A stretch of 64,000 bases of DNA from Nocardia vinacea. GTDB lineage: Bacteria; Actinomycetota; Actinomycetes; Mycobacteriales; Mycobacteriaceae. The notes under the pieces were generated by a model. The model was not told the DNA's origin and ran no database searches. It was given only the letters and a program-made list of their open reading frames with translations. Of this stretch, positions 16,211-23,943 are shown piece by piece. The position numbers and the translations under genes were made by a program. Numbering within the stretch: the stretch's first letter is position 1; each line of letters opens with the position of its first letter. The stretch is taken from positions 1,674,001 to 1,738,000 of the forward strand of contig NZ_CP109149.1 of the NCBI RefSeq assembly GCF_035920345.1, read 5' to 3'.

Positions 16211-17863
16211 CCACAGCCGTCCATCACACCCGAGAACGAATTCTTCTGGACCTCCGGCGCGGACGGCCGCCTGCGTATCCGGGAATGCCTGTCCTGCGCC
16301 GCGTTGATCCATCCGCCGCAACCGGTCTGCCGCTACTGCCGCGGCGGCCGGATGGGTGTGCGGGTGGTGAGCGGTTTCGCCACCCTTATCGGCTTCACGG
16401 TGAACCACCGCTTCCAGGTGCCTGGCCTGCCCACGCCGTATGTAGTGGCACAGGTTGCCCTGGAAGAGGATCCGCGCGTGCGGCTGACCACCAATGCGGT
16501 GGCATGTGAAGCGGAGCAGCTGACCCTCGGTATCCGTATGCAGGTGGAGTTCGAGCGTCTCGGCGAGGTGTGGCTGCCGCTGTTCCGCCCGGCGGCTGCG
16601 TCCGACCAGGACGGGCAGAACCCATTGGCTCCCTTGCCATCCGACGACATCGAGCTTGCCTCGATATCGGGACGGGTGCGGCCGATGGCGTCACCGGAGA
16701 AGTTCGAGGACAAGGTCGCGCTCACCGGAATCGGGATGTCGGACCTCGGGCGGCGGTTGATGGCCGACCCGCTGTCGCTGACGGTGCAAGCCTGCCGGGC
16801 GGCGGTCGAGGACGCGGGCCTGCGCCTGGAGGATATCGACGGGCTGTCGACCTATCCGGGATCCGGTGCCTTCGGGCCGTTCAGCGAGGGCGGTGTCACC
16901 GCCCTCGAATCGGCCGTGGGTATCCGGCCGACCTGGTACAACGGCAGCGCGGAGACCTTCGGGCCGGGCGGTTCGGTCGTCGCCGCCATGCTGGCGGTGG
17001 CCAGCGGGCTGGCCAGGCACGTGCTGTGCTTCCGCACCGTATGGGAGTCCACCTACGGGGAATTGGTTCGCGCCGGACGCATTTCGCCATCCGGCGGGAT
17101 TACCGACGGCTGGCTCGTGCCGTTCGGCGCGACCTCGGCGGCCCATCTGCTGGCGCAGACCGCGCAGCGCCACTTCCACCGCTACGGCACCGACCGCGAG
17201 ACCCTCGGCTGGATCGCGCTCAATCAACGCGCCAATGCCGCACTGGATCCGACCGCGATATACCGCGATCCGCTCACCATGGACGACTACCTCACGGCGC
17301 GTCCCATCACCACGCCCTTCGGCCTCTACGACTGCGACGTACCGTGCGACGGTGCGGTGGCGGTGATCGTCTCTGCCCGGGAGACCGCCCGAGATATGGC
17401 GCAGCCGCCGGTTCTGGTGGAGGCTGTCGGCACCCAGATCGTCGAACGGCTGGAATGGGATCAGAGCACCCTCACCCATGAACCGCAGGTGCTGGGCCAG
17501 GCCGCGCACATGTGGACGCGCACCAGCCTGAGGCCCGCCGACGTCGATGTGGCCGAACTCTACGACGGATTCACCTTCAACTGCCTGTCCTGGATCGAGG
17601 CGCTCGGTTTCTGCGGTATCGGAGAGGCGAAAGACTTTCTGGCGCAAGGCAAGAACATCGCCCGCGACGGTGTACTGCCGCTCAATACCCACGGCGGGCA
17701 GCTATCGCACGGGCGCACCCACGGCATGGGCCTGGTCCGCGAGGCTGTACTCCAGCTCCGGGGTCAAGCCGGAGTCAGACAGATTCCCGACGCTCGGGTC
17801 GGTGTGGTCACCAGCGGTGGGCTGACGCCCAGCGGTGTGCTGCTGCTGCGGGCGGACCAGTGA
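16202..17863 (+). CDS. DUF35-thiolase fusion protein
   Basis: A 553-aa fusion. Residues 1-160 are a DUF35 module with zinc-ribbon cysteines 29, 32, 43 and 46 and an OB fold; from about 170 to the end it is an SCP2-like thiolase domain. In the thiolase domain the nucleophile loop reads YNGSAETFGPGGS with no Cys, while NTHGGQLSHGRTHGMG near the C-terminus keeps a His-rich loop. The missing Cys points to aldolase-type (Ltp2-like) or structural function instead of thiolysis. The GTG at 16202 lies inside the decayed Rieske frame. Fusion of the two partners that are separate at 12686/13852 supports a physical complex. Confidence 0.85.
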   Translation: MTRPQPSITPENEFFWTSGADGRLRIRECLSCAALIHPPQPVCRYCRGGRMGVRVVSGFATLIGFTVNHRFQVPGLPTPYVVAQVALEEDPRVRLTTNAVACEAEQLTLGIRMQVEFERLGEVWLPLFRPAAASDQDGQNPLAPLPSDDIELASISGRVRPMASPEKFEDKVALTGIGMSDLGRRLMADPLSLTVQACRAAVEDAGLRLEDIDGLSTYPGSGAFGPFSEGGVTALESAVGIRPTWYNGSAETFGPGGSVVAAMLAVASGLARHVLCFRTVWESTYGELVRAGRISPSGGITDGWLVPFGATSAAHLLAQTAQRHFHRYGTDRETLGWIALNQRANAALDPTAIYRDPLTMDDYLTARPITTPFGLYDCDVPCDGAVAVIVSARETARDMAQPPVLVEAVGTQIVERLEWDQSTLTHEPQVLGQAAHMWTRTSLRPADVDVAELYDGFTFNCLSWIEALGFCGIGEAKDFLAQGKNIARDGVLPLNTHGGQLSHGRTHGMGLVREAVLQLRGQAGVRQIPDARVGVVTSGGLTPSGVLLLRADQ

Positions 17864-18276
17864 CGGCCGAGGAGACCGATCTGCTGATCGGCGACGCCGT
17901 GACCGCGGCAGTGACTGCCCGGGTTACCGAGATCGACGGGATCGCGATGTCGGCGCTGTGCGCGGAAGTCGACGAGCCGCATCTCGAGTATTCGCGAGCA
18001 GCCTTGTCCGCACGCAACTCTCGGGCCCGGCGCTATTTGTGGCGCCGCAGCCCGGCCGGGGAAGGCGTCATCCGGCATCCTGGTGTCGGCCGGTGGTGCG
18101 CAGCGGCGCGCCGACGTGGTGCAGGTGCCTCAGCGCCTCGCGGTAAGAGGAGATCAGCCCGGTCTCGTGGTACGGCACGCCGATTTCGGCGCAGTAGTCG
18201 CGGACGATCACCTGGGCGTGACGCAGATTCGGCGTCGGCATGCTCGGGAACAAGTGGTGCTCGATCTGATAGTTGA
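17860..18276 (+). CDS. Hypothetical frame, probably not intact
   Basis: A GTG at 17860 overlaps the fusion-protein stop by 4 bp and opens an ORF of 138 codons. The first 60 residues (TAEETDLLIGDAVTAAV onward) look like a genuine protein with normal composition, but the later part is Arg/Ser-rich and runs antisense into the desaturase gene. I do not recognise it. It may be a truncated gene cut by the desaturase end. Confidence 0.3.
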   Translation: MTAEETDLLIGDAVTAAVTARVTEIDGIAMSALCAEVDEPHLEYSRAALSARNSRARRYLWRRSPAGEGVIRHPGVGRWCAAARRRGAGASAPRGKRRSARSRGTARRFRRSSRGRSPGRDADSASACSGTSGARSDS

Positions 18277-19138
18277 GCCCGCCGAGGGCGAGGTCGGTCA
18301 GTACGCCGCCTCGCACGTTTCGGGACGTCAGTACCTGCCGGCGTAAGTAGTCGGGGCGGTCGTCGCCGGTCAGGGTTGGCATGCCCTTGTGGTTCGGGGC
18401 GAAGATGCAGCCCATGTACAGGCCGAACAGCGCCTGGTGGACAGCGAGGAACGCGAAGGCTTTGTCGGCGGGCAGGACCGCGAACAGTGCGGTCAGATAG
18501 GCAGCGAAGTGGCCGAAGAGCAGCGCGCCCTCCAATCCGCGGTATTTAACCGATCGATTTCTGAGCGCACGTGCGCCGGCCACATGGAGGTTCAGGCCCT
18601 CCAGCATCAGTAGGGGGAAGAACAGGAATGCCTGCGCGCTCCCGATGAGACGAGCCACGCCACGGCTGGCCCGCGCCTGCCGTTGTGACCAGACCAGAAT
18701 GTCGGGTGCGACATCGGGGTCGAGTTCCTCGTGGTTCGGGTTGGCGTGATGCCGGGTGTGCTTGTCCTGCCACCAGCCGTAGGCCAGGCCTATGCCGGCG
18801 TTGCCGGCGAGTCGGCCCACGACCTCCGTCGGCCGCCGTAACCGGAAGACTTGGCGGTGTGCGACATCGTGCATGACGAGTGCGACCTGAGCGCACGTCA
18901 CGGCCATGAACGCCGCGATCATGAGCGTCCACCACGAGTCGCCGATGAGGACGAACGCCGCCCAGCTGGCCGCGAACGCGATCCCGACGAGGCTGAGCCG
19001 GACGGCGTAGTAGAGGGGACGCCGGTTCGTCAGTCCCGCGTCGGAGATCCGGCGCAACAGACGGGCGTAATCACTGTCGCCGCCCCTGCGCCGCGATGAT
19101 CGTGGAAATGGCTGTGGGACCAAGGCCGGTGTCGTCAT
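18068..19138 (-). CDS. Membrane fatty-acid desaturase (acyl-CoA/lipid desaturase)
   Basis: Di-iron membrane desaturase of 356 aa. The three His boxes are present: HDVAH at 90-94, HTRHH at 127-131 and QIEHH ending at 295. The QxxHH third box and the length place it with the front-end (Delta-6-like)/linoleoyl-CoA type rather than the Delta-9 DesA type; this is family inference. Hydrophobic segments flank the boxes (about 47-85, 165-185 and 205-250). ATG 19138 is preceded by AGGAAGA at a good distance; the longer frame to 19171 lacks one. No redox partner is adjacent and it has no operator-like site, so it is probably not part of the catabolic regulon. Confidence 0.88.
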   Translation of the reverse strand: MTTPALVPQPFPRSSRRRGGDSDYARLLRRISDAGLTNRRPLYYAVRLSLVGIAFAASWAAFVLIGDSWWTLMIAAFMAVTCAQVALVMHDVAHRQVFRLRRPTEVVGRLAGNAGIGLAYGWWQDKHTRHHANPNHEELDPDVAPDILVWSQRQARASRGVARLIGSAQAFLFFPLLMLEGLNLHVAGARALRNRSVKYRGLEGALLFGHFAAYLTALFAVLPADKAFAFLAVHQALFGLYMGCIFAPNHKGMPTLTGDDRPDYLRRQVLTSRNVRGGVLTDLALGGLNYQIEHHLFPSMPTPNLRHAQVIVRDYCAEIGVPYHETGLISSYREALRHLHHVGAPLRTTGRHQDAG

Positions 19139-19466
19139 AGATCTTCCTGAGAGCTGGGTCGGAGATGCCACCTTGGCCCGTCCTCTATACCGGCCCGGTC
19201 GATGTCGATCGGAGATTTGATTTCAGCGGGAACTGCTCGGTGTGTCGGGGCGAAGGTGACGATTCGAAGCTATCGGCCGGACTTTCGTTCGATGTAATCC
19301 CTTGGTATGACATGGAATCGGACTGAGGTGTGATAGCGGACGCGCACCGCAGTCCGAGGGTCCGAGGCGCAGATCCGGACCTCGTACCCGACGGCCCCGT
19401 CCGCGACGGCATTGCCGAAGACGAGAGGACCCCGCGACCAGGTGCGCTGCGCCGACCCCGCACCCG
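19139..19466. other. Intergenic region without a supported gene
   Basis: A gap of about 330 bp upstream of the desaturase. No domain, palindrome of note or copy of the shared operator was seen. Confidence 0.4.
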
Positions 19467-19703
19467 TCAGGCGGCGTCGAGGGCCGCGGTGATCTTGCGG
19501 GCCATCGCAGCCACTGCGGGACTGGACTCACCCGTGCGGGGCCCGGCGGCGGCTTCGACGGCGACCAGGACGGTGTCTCGGAAGTTGTCGGCCTCGTCCG
19601 GATGTTGCTTGCCGAGCAGGTTCATGGCTGCGGTCAGGCTCGGCAGCACCTGGTCGGCGAGTTCGGCGGCGGGCTCGCCTGGCCTTGCACGTTTGTCTTG
19701 CAC
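19467..19703 (-). CDS. Small hypothetical protein
   Basis: A 78-aa frame from a GTG at 19703, acidic and alanine-rich, predicted mostly helical (ELADQVLPSLTAAMNLLGKQ). No domain is recognised. It is divergent from the alpha/beta hydrolase at 19757, sharing a 53-bp gap that contains a doubled CTTGCAC. It could be a small regulator or simply a spurious frame. Confidence 0.4.
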   Translation of the reverse strand: MQDKRARPGEPAAELADQVLPSLTAAMNLLGKQHPDEADNFRDTVLVAVEAAAGPRTGESSPAVAAMARKITAALDAA

Positions 19704-19756
19704 AAATGTCTAATCTGGGCTAGCGTGGTCTTCGTTCGAGCGCGAAGGAGACCGAA

Positions 19757-20536
19757 ATGACCACTACCCGAGCAACTTTCGACATCAATGGCCGCCGCAT
19801 GTCCTACCTGGACTTCGGTGGCGCCGGGCGGCCGCTGCTGGCGCTGCACGGCCACATGTCCGAGGCCGCCAGCTTCGCCGAGCTGGCCGAACGGCTGGCG
19901 CCTGGCTGGCGGCTGATCGGTCTCGATCAGCGCGGGCACGGGTTCTCCGACCGCGCCGGCGACTACTCCCGTGCCGGTTACCTCGCCGACATCGCTGCGC
20001 TACTGGACCATCTCGGCCTGGATAGCGTTGTGCTGCTTGGGCATTCGCTCGGCGGCATCAATGCCTACCAGTTCGCCGCCCGGTACCCCGAGCGCGTCGA
20101 GGCCTTCATCGACGCCGACGGCGCTGTCAGCCTCGGCCTCGACGGCCACAACCCGCTGCAGTTCGTGCTCGCCCTGCCCTACGAGGCACCCACCCGTCAG
20201 GAACTCGTCGACGCCATCGGGCCGATGGCCGCCCACTTCGCCGATTTGGCGCGCGAACGCGCCGACGGCAGCTGGAGCCTGCCGTTCCACCCCCGCGACA
20301 TCGTCGACTCCGAAGACCTAGTGCACGGCGACCATTGGGCCGATTGGGAAGCCAGCACCTGCCCCGCGTTGCTCATCCGGGCCACACACGGCGTGATTCC
20401 GCGCGAACAGGCCGACGCGATGGTCCAACGCCGCCCGAACACCCGCATAGTCGAACTCGACACCGACCACTTCGTCTACGCCAACGACCCCGACGGCTTC
20501 GCCAAGACCGTCAACGAATTCCTCGCAGACCTCTGA
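19757..20536 (+). CDS. Alpha/beta hydrolase
   Basis: Serine hydrolase of 259 aa with the canonical alpha/beta fold: oxyanion region LALHGHMSE (29-37), nucleophile elbow GHSLGG with Ser98, and a C-terminal catalytic His in TDHFVYAND near 238. ATG 19757 follows AAGGAGACCG. Esterase, lipase-like and ring-fission-product hydrolases share this architecture, so the substrate is open. It stands alone between a small divergent frame and a convergent operon and has no copy of the shared operator. Confidence 0.85.
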   Translation: MTTTRATFDINGRRMSYLDFGGAGRPLLALHGHMSEAASFAELAERLAPGWRLIGLDQRGHGFSDRAGDYSRAGYLADIAALLDHLGLDSVVLLGHSLGGINAYQFAARYPERVEAFIDADGAVSLGLDGHNPLQFVLALPYEAPTRQELVDAIGPMAAHFADLARERADGSWSLPFHPRDIVDSEDLVHGDHWADWEASTCPALLIRATHGVIPREQADAMVQRRPNTRIVELDTDHFVYANDPDGFAKTVNEFLADL

Positions 20537-20752
20537 ACCGGCCGACCACCGGTATTCGACACGGCTCGACTCCTGGCGCCCGAAGTCGGGACGTCGTCGT
20601 TCACCTCGGCTTCGATTTCGTTCCGCATGTCAGGTGGCGGATCAATCTGGTCGAGCTGCTGCGAGATCTTGACGTGAAGCCCGCAGTTGACATGACCAAC
20701 TAGGGTTGGCGACGGTCGTGACCTTCCATGCCCATTGCCCGCTTCCTGCGTG

Positions 20753-21052
20753 TCAGTCGCTGGATGGCAGTGTTTTGGCCTGCTTGAGTTCCAACGGTGT
20801 GTCGTGCATGGCGAGCGTGCCGGATCCGGGTCGGGTGACGAGGATTTCGGCCCCGGATTCGTGGACGTACCGTTTCCCGAGGGCGGTGCCGTCGGCGAAC
20901 TTCGGGTCGAGGCCGGTAGTGGTCTTCTCGGCTCCGATCGGCACCATCGGGGCGCCGCCACAGCGCAGCTCGTCGAGCGCGTCAGTGGCTCTGATGACGA
21001 TTACCTGGGTTTCGCAGACCTGGCTTTCCAGCCGGGCGCCACTGTTGATCAC
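20753..21052 (-). CDS. Small protein of unknown function coupled to a CoA ligase
   Basis: A 99-aa frame from a GTG whose first bases overlap the TGA of the ligase at 21049 (GTGA overlap), a strong sign of translational coupling. It has two cysteines (SQVCET near 13 and ELRCGG near 32) and motifs GGAPMVP, ALGKRYV, EILVTRPGSG and TPLELKQAK. The composition is that of a folded beta-rich protein. I do not recognise a named family. It ends the leftward operon amidohydrolase-ligase-small protein; a ligase accessory or acyl-carrying role is possible but only inferred from context. Confidence 0.65.
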   Translation of the reverse strand: MINSGARLESQVCETQVIVIRATDALDELRCGGAPMVPIGAEKTTTGLDPKFADGTALGKRYVHESGAEILVTRPGSGTLAMHDTPLELKQAKTLPSSD

Positions 21053-22557
21053 GATGCTTCCTCGCTGGTTGGTGTGAGTTCTTCGATCAGGTTGCGCCGC
21101 AGCACTTTCCCGGTCGGTGTGGTGGGCAGCTGATCGCGGAACACGATGCGGTCCGGTGTTCGCGACCCGCGGAGATTGGCCTGGACGTAGTCGCGCAGTG
21201 CTTCCGGTTCCGGGTCGCTGCCGGGCGCAGGAACGACCACGGCGACGATGATCTGTCCCCACTGCGGGTCCAGGATGCCGATCACCGCGGCCTCGTGGAC
21301 GTGCGGGTGTTCGACGAGCACGTCCTCGAGTTCGGCCGGTGCGATGTTCTCACCGCCCCGGATGATGGTGTCGTCGCTGCGGCCCCCGAGGAAAAGGTAT
21401 CCGTCGTCGTCGATCGTGGCGAGATCGTTGGTTGGGAACCAGCCTTCGCCGTCGAGGACCGAACCGATATCGGCGTAGGCACCCGACACCTGCGGGCCGC
21501 GGACGAACAGCGCGCCGGTCTCGCCTGGGGCGGCGATCGTGCCGTCCTCCGCGCGGATCTGCAGTTCGATGCCGGGGACCGCGCGGCCGATCGAGCCGAG
21601 CCGTCTCGCGACGACGGGATCGTCGGCGTGGTACGCGCTGCGGTGATCCTCGGGGGTGAGCACCGCGGTGGTCGAACTGGTCTCGGTCAGGCCGTAGGCG
21701 TTCACCAGGCCGACGTCGGGCAGCAGCTCGAGGGTCTTGCGCACGAGTGGCATCGGTGCCTTCGAGCCCCCGTAGGCGAGGGTGCGCAGGGTCGGCAGTG
21801 CCACCGGTGCGGCGTCGAGCGTGGTGACGATCCGATCGAGCATCGTCGGTACCACGGTCGCGTTGGTGATCTGCTCGTCGTTCACCAGCCGGATCCACTC
21901 CCGTGGCTCGAACTGCCTGAGGTACACCATCTTTCGTCCGGCGTAGAGATTCGACAGTGCCGCGCCGACGCCGGCGATGTGATACGGCGGCACACAGATC
22001 AGCGCGGCGTCGCCGGGGGAGGCCGAGCCGAAGTCGACGGTGCCCATGACATAGCTCGTCAGGTTGGCATGGGTCAGCTCCACTGCCTTGGGACGTGCGG
22101 TCGTGCCGGAGGTGAACAGCACGACCGCGACGTCTTCGGGTGCGGCCTCGACGATCTCGGTGTCCGATGCCGCGGCTCGGGTGGCGGCGAGGAACAGGTC
22201 GGTGTCGATGATCTGTTTGCCCGCACCCTCGACCGCCCCGGCATACTCGGCGTCGACCACCACCAGCGGTGCGGGCAACCGGTCGATCAGCTCGCGCAGC
22301 GCCGAGGGGCTGAGGCGGTAGTTCAATGGGGTGAACGCTCGTCCGGCTCGGGCAGAGCCGAACAGCAGCAGGGGCACCATGACACCACCGGTGCCGACGT
22401 ATGCGACGTGCCCGACACCCGACGAACCGATCAGCCCTGCCGCGCCGCGGGCCATGGCGCCCAGTTCCGCGGTACTCACCCGAACATTGCCGGACACCAC
22501 CGCGAGCCGCGCGGGATCGTCGGCCTCGACCATGTCGAGCAATAGCGAAATGCTCAA
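21049..22557 (-). CDS. Acyl-CoA synthetase (AMP-forming)
   Basis: Adenylate-forming ligase of 502 aa. The P-loop reads VLFTSGTTARPKAVEL, with the mid motif NAYGLTETSST, the hinge IRGGENIAPAELEDVL and the C-terminal PTGKVLRRNL holding the catalytic Lys. It is a complete two-domain enzyme. The start at 22557 lies 3 bp from the stop of the upstream amidohydrolase, and its stop overlaps the small-protein gene. A carboxylic acid made or handled by the amidohydrolase is the likely substrate. Confidence 0.88.
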   Translation of the reverse strand: MSISLLLDMVEADDPARLAVVSGNVRVSTAELGAMARGAAGLIGSSGVGHVAYVGTGGVMVPLLLFGSARAGRAFTPLNYRLSPSALRELIDRLPAPLVVVDAEYAGAVEGAGKQIIDTDLFLAATRAAASDTEIVEAAPEDVAVVLFTSGTTARPKAVELTHANLTSYVMGTVDFGSASPGDAALICVPPYHIAGVGAALSNLYAGRKMVYLRQFEPREWIRLVNDEQITNATVVPTMLDRIVTTLDAAPVALPTLRTLAYGGSKAPMPLVRKTLELLPDVGLVNAYGLTETSSTTAVLTPEDHRSAYHADDPVVARRLGSIGRAVPGIELQIRAEDGTIAAPGETGALFVRGPQVSGAYADIGSVLDGEGWFPTNDLATIDDDGYLFLGGRSDDTIIRGGENIAPAELEDVLVEHPHVHEAAVIGILDPQWGQIIVAVVVPAPGSDPEPEALRDYVQANLRGSRTPDRIVFRDQLPTTPTGKVLRRNLIEELTPTSEEAS

Positions 22558-22560
22558 ACC

Positions 22561-23859
22561 TCAGCTCGCGTTCTGGGCGGTGGCCGCTTTGATCTGCGAC
22601 TGGAACTGCCGCAACTTCTCCTCGGCCGGGGTGGCCCTGTGGCTGCGAGCCTGGATGCTGACATCGTGGTCCGCGGCGGCCGCGCGCAACGCGCCGACGG
22701 TGGCCTTCTCGCGCGGCACATGGGCGAACGGGTCGAAGGAGTACCAGCGCATCGCGTTCAGATGCGTCATCTTGTCGATCTCGTCGTCGGGCACCTGCTC
22801 GCGCTGGAGCACCTCGTGCAGTGCCTCGGGGGCGTCGGGCCACATGGAGTCGCTGTGCGGGTAGTCGGCTTCCCACGAGATGTTGTCGATGCCGATCTCG
22901 TTGCGCAGCCGCACACCGATCGGATCGCTGATGAAACAGGTCAGGAAGTGGTCCCGGAAAACCTCCGACGGCAGCTTGCCGCCGAAGTCCTGCAGGGTCC
23001 ACGCCGAATGCATTTCGAAGGTGCGGTCGACGCGTTCCAGGAAGTACGGGATCCAGCCGGTGCCGCCCTCGGACAGTGCGATCTTCAGATCCGGATAGTC
23101 CTTGACGGGCTTGGACCACAGCAGATCCGCGGCGGCCTGCACGATATTCATGGGTTGGAGAGTGATCATCACATCCGGCGGCGAGTCGACCGCGGGTATC
23201 GAGAGCCGTCCCGATGATCCGATGTGGACGCTGCACACGGTGTCGGTATCGACCAGGGCCTGCCACAGCGGATTCCAGTACGGGTCATGGAAACTGGGGT
23301 AGCCCAACGCCGCGGGGTTCTCCGTGAACGTCAGCGAATGCACACCTTTGGCCGCGCAGCGGCGCACCTCGGCGGCGCACAGTTCGGCATCCCAGATCAC
23401 CGGCAGCGTCATGGGAATGAAGCGCCCCGGATAGGCGCCGCACCACTCATCGATGTGCCAGTCGTTGTAGGCCCGCACCAGGGCCAGCGAGAAGTCCGAA
23501 TCGTCGGTGGCGAACAGGCGGGCCGCGAAGCCCGGAAACGACGGGAAGTTCATCGACGCCAGAATGCCGCCGGCATTCATATCCTTGACGCGCTCATCGA
23601 CGTCGTAGCAGCCGGGCCGGATCTCGTCGAGCCCTTCGGGTTCGAGCCCGTACTCGTCTTTCGGCCGCCCCGCCACCGCGTTGAGTGCCACATTGGGAAC
23701 CACGATGTCGCGGAACTTCCACATGTCGGCGCCGTCGTCGGTGTGTATCAGCCGCGGTGCGTCGGCGGCGTACTTCTTCGGCAGGTGGTTTTTGAACATG
23801 TCCGGCGGTTCGATGATGTGGTCATCGACGCTGATCAGGATCATGTCGTTCTTGTCCAC
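22561..23859 (-). CDS. Amidohydrolase-2 family hydrolase/decarboxylase
   Basis: A 432-aa amidohydrolase with first-strand motif ISVDDHIIEP (the VDxH form of DxH) and a late EADYPHSDSMWP block carrying the last metal-site Asp. It is the longest of the four amidohydrolases here and differs from the 4256/14890 pair: GSSGRLSIPA near the middle and a basic, Gln-rich C-terminal tail of about 40 residues. The GTG at 23859 was chosen because AAGGAG lies 7 bases before it; the GTG at 23865 is only one base from that ribosome site. Site F lies just upstream. Confidence 0.85.
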   Translation of the reverse strand: MDKNDMILISVDDHIIEPPDMFKNHLPKKYAADAPRLIHTDDGADMWKFRDIVVPNVALNAVAGRPKDEYGLEPEGLDEIRPGCYDVDERVKDMNAGGILASMNFPSFPGFAARLFATDDSDFSLALVRAYNDWHIDEWCGAYPGRFIPMTLPVIWDAELCAAEVRRCAAKGVHSLTFTENPAALGYPSFHDPYWNPLWQALVDTDTVCSVHIGSSGRLSIPAVDSPPDVMITLQPMNIVQAAADLLWSKPVKDYPDLKIALSEGGTGWIPYFLERVDRTFEMHSAWTLQDFGGKLPSEVFRDHFLTCFISDPIGVRLRNEIGIDNISWEADYPHSDSMWPDAPEALHEVLQREQVPDDEIDKMTHLNAMRWYSFDPFAHVPREKATVGALRAAAADHDVSIQARSHRATPAEEKLRQFQSQIKAATAQNAS

Positions 23860-23880
23860 TTCCACACTCCTTCGAGGCGG

Positions 23881-23901
23881 TTACAGTATGGCTTACAATA
23901 T
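23881..23901. promoter_or_regulatory. Operator-like inverted repeat, site F
   Basis: Arms TTACAGTA and TACAATAT, 5 bp apart, 22 bp upstream of the amidohydrolase-ligase operon start. Confidence 0.55.
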
Positions 23902-23943
23902 AGCCTATGGTGAGGCTTTGCGGGTTGGTCGGCGGAATCCGGG

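Noticed and set aside
17860..18276. A full gene after the DUF35-thiolase fusion
   Set aside because: Only the first about 60 residues look natural; the rest is antisense to the desaturase. Kept as a low-confidence feature only.
21350..23266. Long 638-codon minus-strand frame
   Set aside because: It runs across the ligase and amidohydrolase genes in another frame and is Arg-rich, a typical high-GC shadow; the two real genes have full domain matches.
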